A program made the translations under genes and the position numbers. A model generated the notes under the pieces. The model saw only the letters and a list, made by a program, of their open reading frames with translations. It was not told where the DNA came from and did not search any database. This document shows, in pieces, positions 26,061 through 35,278 of a DNA stretch of 64,000 bases. The DNA comes from Allostella sp. ATCC 35155 (GTDB lineage: Bacteria > Pseudomonadota > Alphaproteobacteria > ATCC43930 > Allostellaceae), in contig AP019701.1 in NCBI GenBank assembly GCA_006738865.1, positions 3,468,001-3,532,000 on the forward strand, in the 5' to 3' direction. The stretch's first letter is position 1. Each line of letters starts with the position of its first letter.

Positions 26061-27136
26061 CCGAGAGCAAGCGCATCAGCCGGCGCGACGCCGGCCGCTG
26101 GATCGCAGGCCTGTCGCTGACGGCCGCAATGATCTCCGGCGGAAGCCGCGCCCAGGAGCCGCCGAAGCCCCGCCAGATCGTGGTCAACGCCTCGATCGGC
26201 GATACGCTGGTCGCGACCCGCAAGGTCTACTACGCCGAGTTCGAACGGCTCTACGGCATCAAGGTCGTGGAAAGCGGGCCGGTCAGCCTCGCCAAGCTGC
26301 GGGCGATGGTCGAGTCCGGCAACATCGAATGGACGATCTCCGAGGTCGGCGGCGAGGATGCGATCCGGGCCGAGAAGCTCGGCCTGTTCGAGCCGATCGA
26401 CCGCAAGATCGTCGACATGGATGCGCTGCCGGGCGCCGTCGGCCAGCGCAAGGTGACCCTGGCACGCGGCATCTATTCGACGACGCTGGCCTATCGCAAG
26501 GACGCCTTCAAGAACGGCAAGTATCCGCAGAGCTGGGTCGACTTCTGGGACGTGAAGAACTTCCCAGGGCCGCGCTCGCTGCGCGGACGCGCCATCGACA
26601 CGCTGGAGTTCGCCCTGCAGGCCGACGGTGTCCCGGTGGACAAGCTCTATCCGCTGGATCTCGACCGCGCCTTCCGGAAGCTCGACGAGATCAAGCCCCA
26701 CATCGCGGTCTGGTGGACGACCGGGCAACAGCCGGCGCAGCTCCTGATCGATCGCGAAGTGGTGATGACCAGCGGCTGGAACGGCCGCTTCTACAAGCTG
26801 CAGCGCGACCCGGCGAGCGGCATCGACACGGCCTGGACGGGTTCCATGGTCAAGATCGGCACGTTCGGCGTCGTCAAGGGGACACCCCACGCCTACTGGG
26901 GCCAGAAGATGCTGGCGGTGATGAACGATCCGAAGCTGCAGGCGGCCTACGCCGAGCAGGTCGGCTATCCCGGCACGCATCCCAAGTCCTGGGACTATGT
27001 GCGCGCGGAATCGCACCGGTACTTTCCGACCTCGCCCGTGAACCTGCCCAAGGTCGGCTGGACCAACGACGAATGGTGGGCCGCCAACGGCGGCGCCGTC
27101 GAGGAGCGCTTCGCGCGCTGGCTGCTCGCGCGCTGA
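26057..27136 (+). CDS. Spermidine/putrescine-type ABC substrate-binding protein
   Basis: 359 residues. The N-terminus SRRDAGRWIAGLSLTAAMIS resembles a Tat signal with twin Arg, cleaved near RAQEP. The mature part follows the PotD/AfuA-like family 1 pattern: VVNASIGDTLVATRKVYYAEFE, VESGPVSLAKLRAMVESGN, SWVDFWDVKNFPGPRSL and an acidic Trp-rich C-terminus. It would capture a polyamine-like or small organic ligand in the periplasm for the PotABC-like genes that follow directly. It begins inside the stop of the acyl-CoA synthetase (ATGA) and is followed after one base by the ATPase gene. Confidence 0.9.
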   Translation: MTESKRISRRDAGRWIAGLSLTAAMISGGSRAQEPPKPRQIVVNASIGDTLVATRKVYYAEFERLYGIKVVESGPVSLAKLRAMVESGNIEWTISEVGGEDAIRAEKLGLFEPIDRKIVDMDALPGAVGQRKVTLARGIYSTTLAYRKDAFKNGKYPQSWVDFWDVKNFPGPRSLRGRAIDTLEFALQADGVPVDKLYPLDLDRAFRKLDEIKPHIAVWWTTGQQPAQLLIDREVVMTSGWNGRFYKLQRDPASGIDTAWTGSMVKIGTFGVVKGTPHAYWGQKMLAVMNDPKLQAAYAEQVGYPGTHPKSWDYVRAESHRYFPTSPVNLPKVGWTNDEWWAANGGAVEERFARWLLAR

Positions 27137-27137
27137 C

Positions 27138-28220
27138 ATGGCATCGACCAGCCTGTCGCAGCCGCTGCACCTGGCCGGCATCGAGAAGCGCTTCGGCACG
27201 GTGGTCGCCATCGGCGGGGTCGATCTGGCGGTCGAGCAGGGTGAGTTCCTCACCCTGCTCGGCCCGTCCGGGTCGGGCAAGACCACGCTGCTGAAGATCA
27301 TCGCCGGCTTCGAGCATCCCGATCGCGGAACGGTGCGGATCGGGCCGGTCGACGTCACCCACACGCCGCCGGGCCGGCGGAACATCGGCATGGTGTTCCA
27401 GAACTACGCGCTGTTCCCGCACCTCACGGTCGAGCGCAACGTCGCCTTCCCGCTGGCGGTCCGCCGGGTCGCGAAGGCCGAGATCGCCCATCGCGTGCAG
27501 GCGGCCCTGGCCCTCGTCGAGCTGGACGGCTATCAGGCACGGATGCCCTCGCAGCTGTCCGGGGGCCAGCAGCAGCGCGTCGCGCTCGCCCGCGCCATCG
27601 TCTTCGATCCGGGGCTGCTCCTGCTCGACGAGCCCTTCGGAGCGCTCGACCGGCGGCTGCGCCAGCAGCTGCAGGAGGAGGTCCGGCGCCTCCAGCGCCG
27701 GCTCGGCCTGACCGCCATCTTCGTCACGCACGACCAGGAGGAGGCGCTCCTGATGTCCGACCGGATCGCCGTGATGAACGGTGGCGCGATCGAGCAGCTG
27801 GGCGCCCCGCACGAGATCTATGCCCGCCCGCGCACCGTGTTCGCGGCCGGCTTCATCGGCGAATCCAACCTCTGGCGCGGCGCGGTCGCCGGCAGGGAGG
27901 GCGACCGGACGACCCTTCGCCTCGACGACGGAACGACGCTCACCACCACCGCCGCGCCCACGGGCGGCCCGGTAGCGGCAATCGTCCGGCCGGAGAATGT
28001 GCGGCTGCTCGCGGACGGCGAGACGGCCGACAACCGGCGCGCGGTGACGGTCGAGGAGGTTGCCTATCTCGGCCAGAACCAGAAGTACCTGCTGCGCGAC
28101 GGCGGACACAGCCTGATTGCCGTGTGGTCGCTGGCGACCGTTCCCGTCGGGCGCGTCTCGCCCGGCGAGCGCGTCACGATCGGCTGGCCCGCCGAGGACG
28201 TCCATGTCATCCCCGGCTGA
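27138..28220 (+). CDS. PotA-like ABC transporter ATP-binding protein
   Basis: 360 residues with all ATPase motifs: Walker A GPSGSGKTT, Q-loop FQNYALFPHLT, signature LSGGQQQRVALAR, Walker B LLLLDEPFGALD, H-switch VTHDQEEAL, and a C-terminal TOBE domain (about 280-355, VRPENVRLLADGE). It energises import by the two permeases encoded next. Start ATG is one base after the stop of the binding protein; its last 17 bases overlap the first permease gene. Confidence 0.94.
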   Translation: MASTSLSQPLHLAGIEKRFGTVVAIGGVDLAVEQGEFLTLLGPSGSGKTTLLKIIAGFEHPDRGTVRIGPVDVTHTPPGRRNIGMVFQNYALFPHLTVERNVAFPLAVRRVAKAEIAHRVQAALALVELDGYQARMPSQLSGGQQQRVALARAIVFDPGLLLLDEPFGALDRRLRQQLQEEVRRLQRRLGLTAIFVTHDQEEALLMSDRIAVMNGGAIEQLGAPHEIYARPRTVFAAGFIGESNLWRGAVAGREGDRTTLRLDDGTTLTTTAAPTGGPVAAIVRPENVRLLADGETADNRRAVTVEEVAYLGQNQKYLLRDGGHSLIAVWSLATVPVGRVSPGERVTIGWPAEDVHVIPG

Positions 28221-29046
28221 GCCGCGGCGCCCGCGGTGGCTTCGCCTCGAGGGCCCGTTCGTGCTGGGGCTGCCAGCGATCCTGTTCCTGATGCTGCTGT
28301 TCGTCGGCCCGGTCCTGCGGCTGATGCTGATGTCGGTCGAGGGGGGCTCTCTCGCCGCATATGAGAAGGCCCTCACCGACGGGCTCTACCTCCGGGTCTT
28401 CCTCGACACGTTCGAGATCGCCGCCATCGTCACGGTCGCCTGCGCGCTGCTGGGCTACCCGGTTGCCTATGTCCTGACCACCCTGTCGCGCGGCTGGGCC
28501 GCGCTGGGCTTCGCCTGCATCATGATCCCGATGCTGACCAGCGTGCTGGTCCGCACCTATGCCTGGATGGTCCTGCTCGGCCGCAGCGGCATCATCAACC
28601 GGACGCTGATGGACTGGGGGCTCACCGATCGGCCGCTGGCCCTCATGTACAACCTGCCGAGCGTGATCGTCGCCATGGCCCACGTCCTGCTGCCGATGTT
28701 CATCTTGCCGGTCTATTCGGTGATGGTCAGGGTCGACCGCGAGCTGCTGCGCGCCGCCGACGGGCTCGGCGCCAGCGGCTGGCAGACATTCACGCGGGTC
28801 TACCTGCCGCTGACCTGGCCCGGCGTTCTGGCCGGGGCGACCCTCGTCTTCATCATCTCGCTCGGCTTCTACATCACGCCGGCGCTGCTGGGCGGCGGCC
28901 GCATCGTGATGATCGCCAACGTCATCGAGAACCAGGTGCAGGCGCTGCTCGACTGGCGCTTCGCCAGTGCCCTGTCCGTGGTCCTGCTCGTCGCCACCCT
29001 CGCGGTCCAGGCCGCCTCGAACCGTGTGCAGGCGCCCCGTGGCTGA
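28204..29046 (+). CDS. PotB-like ABC transporter permease
   Basis: 280 residues with six hydrophobic segments, beginning with LGLPAILFLMLLFVGPVLRL. The cytoplasmic EAA loop that contacts the ATPase is visible as RAADGLGASGWQTFTRVYLP. The ATG at 28204 (MSSPAEPRRP) overlaps the ATPase gene by 17 bases; it is preferred over earlier in-frame starts because it begins just before the first membrane helix. The following permease starts within about ten bases of its stop. Confidence 0.92.
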   Translation: MSSPAEPRRPRWLRLEGPFVLGLPAILFLMLLFVGPVLRLMLMSVEGGSLAAYEKALTDGLYLRVFLDTFEIAAIVTVACALLGYPVAYVLTTLSRGWAALGFACIMIPMLTSVLVRTYAWMVLLGRSGIINRTLMDWGLTDRPLALMYNLPSVIVAMAHVLLPMFILPVYSVMVRVDRELLRAADGLGASGWQTFTRVYLPLTWPGVLAGATLVFIISLGFYITPALLGGGRIVMIANVIENQVQALLDWRFASALSVVLLVATLAVQAASNRVQAPRG

Positions 29047-29056
29047 GCCGCATTCC

Positions 29057-29839
29057 ATGCGCCCCTGGCTGCGGCGGCTGCTGCGCGGCTATGCCCTGGC
29101 CGTCTTCGCCCTGCTGCTGCTGCCGCTCCTCATCATCGTGCCGATCTCGTTCAGTTCCGCCCGCTACCTGCAGTTTCCACCCCCCGGCTGGTCGCTGCAA
29201 TGGTATCGCCGCTACCTCGACGATCCGACCTGGATCGAGGCGACCTTCGTCAGCCTGCGGGTGGCGTCGGGCGCCACGGTCCTGGCGCTCGTCCTCGGCA
29301 CCGCGATGGCCTACAGCGTCGTGCGGGGGCGCTACCGCGGCCGGGTGCTCGTGGAGCGGCTGGGCAGCGGACCGATGATCGTGCCGCACATCATCATCGC
29401 CATCGCCATCTATGGCCTGTTCGCGCGGCTGCACCTGACGAGCAGCGAGGCCGGGCTGATCCTCGCCCACGCGGTGCTCGCGATCCCGTTCGTGCTGGCG
29501 GTGATGTCGGCGGCGCTGCGCACGGTCGATCCGGCCCTGGAGCAGGCGGCGATGAGCCTCGGGGTCGGGCGGGTCGGCGCCATCGTCCGGGTGACCCTGC
29601 CGCTCGTGCGTCCGGGCCTCGTCTCGGCGGCGGTGCTCGCCTTCCTCTCCTCGTTCGACGAGGTGGTGGTGGCGCTCTTCCTCAGCGGCACGACCAAGAC
29701 CCTGCCCAAGCAGATGTTCGACAACATCCAGAACGAGATCGACCCGACGGTGGCGGCCGTCTCGGTGCTGCAGATCGCGCTCGTGCTCGTGGCGCTGCTG
29801 ATCGTCTCGCGCTTCGGACAGAAGACGGTGCCCCGCTGA
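29057..29839 (+). CDS. PotC-like ABC transporter permease
   Basis: 260 residues with six transmembrane segments (first at YALAVFALLLLPLLIIVPIS) and the EAA motif EQAAMSLGVGRVGAIVRVTLP. The start is taken as ATG 29057; an in-frame GTG at 29039 overlapping the upstream stop codon is an equally possible coupled start that would add six residues. Completes the binding protein-ATPase-permease-permease importer. Confidence 0.92.
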   Translation: MRPWLRRLLRGYALAVFALLLLPLLIIVPISFSSARYLQFPPPGWSLQWYRRYLDDPTWIEATFVSLRVASGATVLALVLGTAMAYSVVRGRYRGRVLVERLGSGPMIVPHIIIAIAIYGLFARLHLTSSEAGLILAHAVLAIPFVLAVMSAALRTVDPALEQAAMSLGVGRVGAIVRVTLPLVRPGLVSAAVLAFLSSFDEVVVALFLSGTTKTLPKQMFDNIQNEIDPTVAAVSVLQIALVLVALLIVSRFGQKTVPR

Positions 29840-29882
29840 TCGCGATTTGCCGGGCGTTGCGATTCATGATCCTGTCACGGAC

Positions 29883-30809
29883 ATGAACGTGCGCCAGTTG
29901 GAAGTGCTGCGGACGATGATCCGGACCGGCTCGGTCAGCGAGACCGCCCGCCGCCTGGGCATGTCCCAGCCGGCGGCCAGCAAGATCCTGGGCGCGATCG
30001 AGCAGGATCTCGGCATGTCCCTGTTCAGCCGCGCCAACGGCCGGCTGCACACGACGCGCGAGGCGCAGGACCTGTTTCCCGAGATCGAGCGGATCTTCGG
30101 CGACATGGCGAGCTTCCGGCAGCGCGCCGCCGAACTGCGCGAGGGCCGGGCGGGCGAGGTGCGGATCGCGTCCGCGCCGGTCCTGGGCACGCTGCTGCTG
30201 CCGGCGGCGATGAGCCGCTTCGGCGCCGAGAACCCGGGCGTGCGCTTCGACGCCGTCGTCATGCCGACGCCCGAGATCATCGAGCGGGTGCGCAGCAACC
30301 GCGCCGACCTGGCGCTGGTCCAGGCAATCCCCGACGACACGCTGGTCGTCGCCGCCCGACTCTGCCACGGGCGGGTCGTGTGCATCCTGCCGCCGGACCA
30401 CCCCCTCGCCGACCGGCCGCAGGTGACGCCGAACGACCTCGCGCAGGAGCGCATCATCACCTTCCATCCCGGCGCACCCACCGGCGACCGCATCCGCGAG
30501 ACCTTCCGGGACTGCGGCGTCGCGATGGAGCAGACGGTCCTGACCAACCAGGCGTTCTTCGCCGCCTCGCTGGTCCGCAACCGGGTCGGCGTGGCCTTGG
30601 TGGATTCCCTGTTCCCCTTCGGCGAGTACCTGCCGGAGCTGGTGGTCGTGCCGCTGGAGCCCGAGATCCGGCTGAGCCTCAACGCCCTGTCCTCGCGCCT
30701 CCGCCCCCTGACGCCGGTCGCGCAGAACTTCGTGCGCACGCTTGCGACCGTGGCGGCGGAGCTGGTGGGTACCCACCCGGGCGTACTGTCGCCCGAACGG
30801 GGCAATTGA
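29883..30809 (+). CDS. LysR-type transcriptional regulator
   Basis: 308 residues: an N-terminal winged HTH (MNVRQLEVLRTMIRTGSVSE and ARRLGMSQPAASKILGAIEQ, about 1-60) and a periplasmic-binding-protein-like effector domain (VRIASAPVLGTLLLPAAMSRF onward). It would sense a metabolite and activate its target promoters. Unlike most LysR genes it is not divergent but lies 43 bases downstream of the permease in the same direction, so it may be the last gene of the uptake operon. ATG 29883 is used since the HTH begins there. Confidence 0.92.
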   Translation: MNVRQLEVLRTMIRTGSVSETARRLGMSQPAASKILGAIEQDLGMSLFSRANGRLHTTREAQDLFPEIERIFGDMASFRQRAAELREGRAGEVRIASAPVLGTLLLPAAMSRFGAENPGVRFDAVVMPTPEIIERVRSNRADLALVQAIPDDTLVVAARLCHGRVVCILPPDHPLADRPQVTPNDLAQERIITFHPGAPTGDRIRETFRDCGVAMEQTVLTNQAFFAASLVRNRVGVALVDSLFPFGEYLPELVVVPLEPEIRLSLNALSSRLRPLTPVAQNFVRTLATVAAELVGTHPGVLSPERGN

Positions 30810-30873
30810 CAGCTCGTCGCGGATCGCCGCATCCTCCGCTCCAAGGGGGCCTTTCCGCGATCGCCCCGTGAGG

Positions 30874-30885
30874 CCTCGGCCGAGG
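30874..30885. promoter_or_regulatory. 12-bp palindrome upstream of the chrB-like gene
   Basis: CCTCGGCCGAGG is a perfect palindrome 42 bases before the ATG of the rhodanese-ChrB gene, in the 118-base gap after the LysR gene. It could be an operator for chromate-responsive control, but its high GC content makes chance occurrence fairly likely. Confidence 0.35.
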
Positions 30886-30927
30886 TATCGCGTCTGTCAA
30901 CTTCCCGACCGGAAGGAAAAGACGCCC

Positions 30928-31752
30928 ATGCCCGGCCCCGAATCCATCACTGTTGCCCAGTTGGCCCGCCTCGTCGGAACGCCCGACGCGCCGGAGATCG
31001 TCGATGTCCGCATCGACGAGGATCATGCAGCCGACCCGCGCATGCTGCCCGGTGCCCGACGCCGCAGCCATCGCGACGTCGCCCGGTGGGCGGAAACCTG
31101 CCGTGGCCGCGCAGTCGCCGTCGTCTGCCAGCGCGGCCTCAAGCTGAGCCAGGGAGTAGCCGCCTGGCTACGCCACGCCGGAGCCCGCGCCGAGACGCTC
31201 GACGGCGGCTTCGAGGCCTGGGCGCAGGCCGGGGGTCTGCTCGTCCGGCCCGATGCGTTGCCGCCACCGGATGCCGAGGGCCGCACCGTCTGGGTCACCC
31301 GCGCCCGGCCCAAGATCGACCGCATCGCCTGCCCCTGGCTGATCCGCCGCTTCGTCGACCCGCGGGCGGTGTTCCTCTTCGTCTCCGCGTCGGAAGTCGC
31401 CGCCGTCGCCGACCGGTTCGGCGCGGCGCCCTTCGACATTCCCGACACCTTCTGGAGCCACCGCGGCGAAGCCTGCACGTTCGACGTCATGCTGGCCGAG
31501 TTCGGGCTCGCTTCGGAACCCCTCGAACGGCTGGCGCTCATCGTCCGCGGTGCCGACACCGATCGGCTCGATCTCGCCCCGCAGTCGGCAGGACTGCTCG
31601 CCGCCTCCCTCGGGCTGTCGCGGATGTACCGCGACGACCTCGGTCAGCTCGACGCCTCCATGGGCCTCTACGACGCATTCTACCGCTGGGCCCGCGACGC
31701 GACCGGAGAGACGCATGACTGGCCGGCGGCCGCTGCACGGGTGACCCCGTGA
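30928..31752 (+). CDS. chrB: Rhodanese-ChrB fusion, chromate resistance protein
   Basis: 274 residues. The first about 110 form a rhodanese domain (EIVDVRIDEDH, and the active-site loop VCQRGLKLS with a Cys at the catalytic position), the rest is the ChrB C-terminal (Chrome_resist) domain beginning TVWVTRARPKIDRIACPWLIRRF and RAVFLFV. ChrB proteins regulate or assist chromate efflux. The N-terminal ChrB domain of classical ChrB is replaced by the rhodanese. Shine-Dalgarno AAGGA precedes the ATG. The stop overlaps the GTG start of chrA, so the two are coupled. Confidence 0.88.
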   Translation: MPGPESITVAQLARLVGTPDAPEIVDVRIDEDHAADPRMLPGARRRSHRDVARWAETCRGRAVAVVCQRGLKLSQGVAAWLRHAGARAETLDGGFEAWAQAGGLLVRPDALPPPDAEGRTVWVTRARPKIDRIACPWLIRRFVDPRAVFLFVSASEVAAVADRFGAAPFDIPDTFWSHRGEACTFDVMLAEFGLASEPLERLALIVRGADTDRLDLAPQSAGLLAASLGLSRMYRDDLGQLDASMGLYDAFYRWARDATGETHDWPAAAARVTP

Positions 31753-33083
31753 CGGTCGCGATCCCCACATTCCGCGAGGCTCTGCGGGTCTGGCTGCGCA
31801 TCGGGCTGCTGTCCTTCGGCGGCCCGGCCGCGCAGATCGCGATGCTGCACCGCGCCGTCGTCGACGAACACCGCTGGATCTCCGACCGGCGCTTCCTGCA
31901 CGCGCTCAACTTCTGCACCCTCCTGCCCGGGCCGGAGGCGCAGCAGCTCGCCACCTATCTCGGCTGGCTGATGCACGGCGTCCGCGGCGGGCTCGCCGCC
32001 GGCATCCTCTTCGTGCTGCCGGGTGCGCTCGTCATGTTGGCGCTGTCCGTCATCTACGCGACGCTGGGTTCGGTGCCGACGATCGCCGCCCTGTTCTTCG
32101 GCCTCAAGGCGGCCGTCCTGGTCCTGGTGGTCGAGGCACTGCTGCGCGTCGCCCGGCGCGCGCTCAAGGGCCGGGCGGCCTGGGCATTGGCGACGCTCGC
32201 CTTTCTCGCCCTCTATGTCATGGGCGTACCGTTCCCCCTGGTGGTCCTGGCGGCCGCGCTCGTCGGCTTCCTTGCTCCCGCCGCCTTCGCCGCCGGGGGC
32301 CACGGAACGGCCGGCGGCGGCGACACGCCAACCGGCCTCGACGCGGCACTGGCGGCCGACCCGGGCCGGCCCGTGCGCCTGGCAGCGGCCGCCCGTCGTG
32401 CGGGGTGGACCGCACTGGTGCTCTGGCTGCTGCCGGTCGCCGCGCTGGCGGCCGCCGGTGCCGGCACCTATGCCGACATCGCGTGGTTCTTTTCGACCAT
32501 GGCCGTCGTCACCTTCGGCGGCGCCTATGCCGTGCTCGCCTATGTCGCGCAGGAGGCGGTCGAAATCTATCGCTGGCTGTCCGCAGCCGAGATGCTGGCC
32601 GGCCTCGGCCTCGCGGAGACGACGCCCGGCCCGCTCATCCTGGTGCTCCAGTTCGTCGGCTTCCTCGCCGGCTATCGCGAGGGCGGCATCGGCGGTGGCC
32701 TGCTGGGGACGGCGATCACGCTCTGGGTGACCTTCGCCCCCTGCTTTGCGTTCATCTTCCTGGGCGCTCCCGCCGTCGAGCGGCTGCACGGCAATCGTAA
32801 GCTCACCGGAGCCCTCGCCGCGGTGACCGCCGCGGTCGTCGGCGTCATCGCCAACCTGGCGCTGTGGTTCGGGCTGCGCGTCCTCTTCACCGAGGTACGC
32901 GAGCATCGCGCCGGGCCCTTCGCGATCGACCTGCCGGCGCTGTCCAGCCTCGACCCGCTCGCCGCCGCCATCGCCGTGCTCGCCGCGGCCTGCCTCTTCC
33001 GGCTGCGCCTCGGCGTCGTCCGCACCTTGGGCATCGCGACGGTCGCGGGCCTCGCCCTGCATCTTGCCGTCGGGCGCCTCTGA
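31749..33083 (+). CDS. chrA: Chromate transporter ChrA
   Basis: 444 residues made of two homologous CHR halves; the first is marked by LRIGLLSFGGPAAQIAMLHR and the second by AVVTFGGAYAVLAYVAQEAV, each with about five or six hydrophobic segments. ChrA exports chromate from the cytoplasm using the proton gradient. The start is GTG 31749, overlapping the chrB stop (GTGA). It ends 80 bases before hyuA. Confidence 0.94.
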   Translation: MTVAIPTFREALRVWLRIGLLSFGGPAAQIAMLHRAVVDEHRWISDRRFLHALNFCTLLPGPEAQQLATYLGWLMHGVRGGLAAGILFVLPGALVMLALSVIYATLGSVPTIAALFFGLKAAVLVLVVEALLRVARRALKGRAAWALATLAFLALYVMGVPFPLVVLAAALVGFLAPAAFAAGGHGTAGGGDTPTGLDAALAADPGRPVRLAAAARRAGWTALVLWLLPVAALAAAGAGTYADIAWFFSTMAVVTFGGAYAVLAYVAQEAVEIYRWLSAAEMLAGLGLAETTPGPLILVLQFVGFLAGYREGGIGGGLLGTAITLWVTFAPCFAFIFLGAPAVERLHGNRKLTGALAAVTAAVVGVIANLALWFGLRVLFTEVREHRAGPFAIDLPALSSLDPLAAAIAVLAAACLFRLRLGVVRTLGIATVAGLALHLAVGRL

Positions 33084-33163
33084 GCCACGAGCCGCCGTTG
33101 CCGGGCGCGCGGCTTGCAAGCTAGGCTCCGACGAGGCACGAAAACGACGGGGGAACGGCCGGC

Positions 33164-35266
33164 ATGTATCGCATCGGTGTCGATATCGGGGGCACCTTCA
33201 CCGACTTCGCCCTCTTCGACGCCGCAGGCGGCCGGATGGCGATCCACAAGCAGCTGACGACGCCGCGCGACCCTTCGGCCGCGGTGCTGGAAGGCGTGGC
33301 GACGATGCTGGCGCACAGCGGTGTCGCCATCGACCGCGTGCACGACGTCGTCCACGGCACGACGCTGGTCACCAACGCGGTGATCGAGCGCCGCGGCGCG
33401 GTCACCGGCATGCTGGTGACAGCCGGCTTCCGCGACATCCTCGATATGGGCTACGAGAGCCGGTACGACCTCTACGACCTCCGGCTGCGCTTCCCGCCGC
33501 CGATCGTGCCGCGCCGCCTGCGGGCGGAGATCGACGAGCGGATGCGGCCCGACGGCAAGGTCGAGCGCCGGCTCGACCGCGCATCCGTCCGCACCGCCGT
33601 CGCGGGGCTGAAGGACCAGGGCATCGAGGCGCTCGCCGTCTGCCTGCTGCATTCCTACGCCAACCCCGCCCACGAGCAGGCGGTGGCCAAGCTCGTCGCC
33701 AAGGAGTTCCCCGACCTCTACGTCTCGACCTCGGCCGACGTCTTCCCCAACATGCGCGAGTTCGAGCGCTGGACGACGACGACCGTCAACGCCTTCACCC
33801 AGCCGATGTTCGACCGCTACCTGCGGCGGCTGGAGGACGGGCTGGCCGGCCAGGGCTTCCGCGGCCGCGTCTACATCATGACCTCGAGCGGCGGCACCGT
33901 GACGACGGAGACGGCCCGGCGCTATCCGGTCCGCGCGCTGGAATCCGGCCCGGCCGCCGGCGCCCTGATGTCGGCCCACCACGGCCGCAACCTCGCGCTC
34001 GACAACGTGCTTGCCTTCGACATGGGTGGGACCACCGCCAAGGGCGCGCTGATCCGCAACGGCCAGCCGCTCAAGAAGTACATGATGGAGGTCGCGCGCG
34101 TTCACGAGTTCAAGCGCGGCAGCGGCCTGCCGGTGCGCATCCCGGTCATCGACATGATCGAGATCGGTGCCGGCGGCGGCAGCCTCGCCGGGGTCGACGA
34201 TCGCGGCCTGCTGCGGGTCGGGCCGAAGAGCGCCAGCGCCGATCCCGGCCCCGCCTGCTACGGCCGCGGCGGCACCGGCGCGACCCTGACCGACGCCAAC
34301 CTCGTGCTCGGCTTCCTCGATGCCGGCTTCTTCCTCGGCGGCGCCATGCGCCTCGACCGCAAGGCGGCCGAGGGCGCGATCCGCGAGGCCGTCGCCAAGC
34401 CTCTCAAGCTGTCGCTCGCGCGGGCCGCCTGGGGCATCCACGAGGTCATCAACGAGGACGTGGCGCGCGCCTTCCGCATCCACGCCTCCGAGCGCGGCTT
34501 CGACTATCGCGGCGCCAGCATGGTTGCCTTCGGCGGCTCCGGCCCCGTCCACGCCATGGCGATCGCCCGCAAGCTCAAGATCCCGCGCGTGATCTTCCCG
34601 GTCGGCGCGGGCGTCATGTCGGCGCTCGGCCTGCTGGCGAGCCCGCTCTCCTTCGAGGTCGCCCGCTCCCGTCGCGTCCATGTCGCCGACCTCGACGCGG
34701 CCGGCTTCGCCGAGACGTTCGGCCGCCTCGTCGCCGAGGCCTCGGGCTTCCTCACCCGCGCCGGGGTTGCCGAGACCGACGTGCGGGTCACCCTGCGCCT
34801 CGACATGCGCTACCAGGGCCAGGGGCACGATATCGAGGTGACGCTGCCGCAATCGGCCGACCTCGCAACGGGCGACCTCGCCGCCCTCTTCGCCGACCTG
34901 CCCCGCCTCTTCGCCGCCGCCTATGCCGAGACCTACCTCGTCAGCTTCCTCGAGGAGCCGATCGAGATCATCAACTGGAAGGTCGAAGCGGCCGGCCCGG
35001 CGCCGGACTTCACCTCCGGCTACAGCCTGGGCGACCCGCCCTCGGGCAATGCGAAGGCGGCCCTCAAGGGCAAGCGCCGGATCTATCTCAGCGAGGACGG
35101 CGACTATGCCGAGGTGCCGGTCTACGACCGCTACAAGCTGGCGCCCGGCACCCGCATCAGCGGCCCCTGCGTCGTCGAGGAGCGGGAGTCGACCTGCATC
35201 ATCGGCAAGGGCGACCGGGCGGAGGTCGACCGCCACTACAATCTCGTCGCCGAGCTGGCGCGGTAG
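33164..35266 (+). CDS. hyuA: Hydantoinase A / acetone carboxylase beta-like ATPase subunit (HyuA family)
   Basis: 700 residues starting with YRIGVDIGGTFTDFALFD, the phosphate-1 motif of the ASKHA-fold Hydant_A N-terminal domain, with a second phosphate motif at LAFDMGGTTAKGALI near residue 290 and GAGGGSLAGVD after it. HyuA pairs with HyuB to cleave ATP while acting on cyclic amides (N-methylhydantoin, 5-oxoproline, hydantoins) or to carboxylate ketones (acetone and acetophenone carboxylases). Which one applies cannot be told from this subunit. It lies 12 bases upstream of hyuB, followed by a dialkylglycine-decarboxylase-like gene with a GTGA overlap. Confidence 0.93.
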   Translation: MYRIGVDIGGTFTDFALFDAAGGRMAIHKQLTTPRDPSAAVLEGVATMLAHSGVAIDRVHDVVHGTTLVTNAVIERRGAVTGMLVTAGFRDILDMGYESRYDLYDLRLRFPPPIVPRRLRAEIDERMRPDGKVERRLDRASVRTAVAGLKDQGIEALAVCLLHSYANPAHEQAVAKLVAKEFPDLYVSTSADVFPNMREFERWTTTTVNAFTQPMFDRYLRRLEDGLAGQGFRGRVYIMTSSGGTVTTETARRYPVRALESGPAAGALMSAHHGRNLALDNVLAFDMGGTTAKGALIRNGQPLKKYMMEVARVHEFKRGSGLPVRIPVIDMIEIGAGGGSLAGVDDRGLLRVGPKSASADPGPACYGRGGTGATLTDANLVLGFLDAGFFLGGAMRLDRKAAEGAIREAVAKPLKLSLARAAWGIHEVINEDVARAFRIHASERGFDYRGASMVAFGGSGPVHAMAIARKLKIPRVIFPVGAGVMSALGLLASPLSFEVARSRRVHVADLDAAGFAETFGRLVAEASGFLTRAGVAETDVRVTLRLDMRYQGQGHDIEVTLPQSADLATGDLAALFADLPRLFAAAYAETYLVSFLEEPIEIINWKVEAAGPAPDFTSGYSLGDPPSGNAKAALKGKRRIYLSEDGDYAEVPVYDRYKLAPGTRISGPCVVEERESTCIIGKGDRAEVDRHYNLVAELAR

Positions 35267-35278
35267 GGAGGGCTCGTC

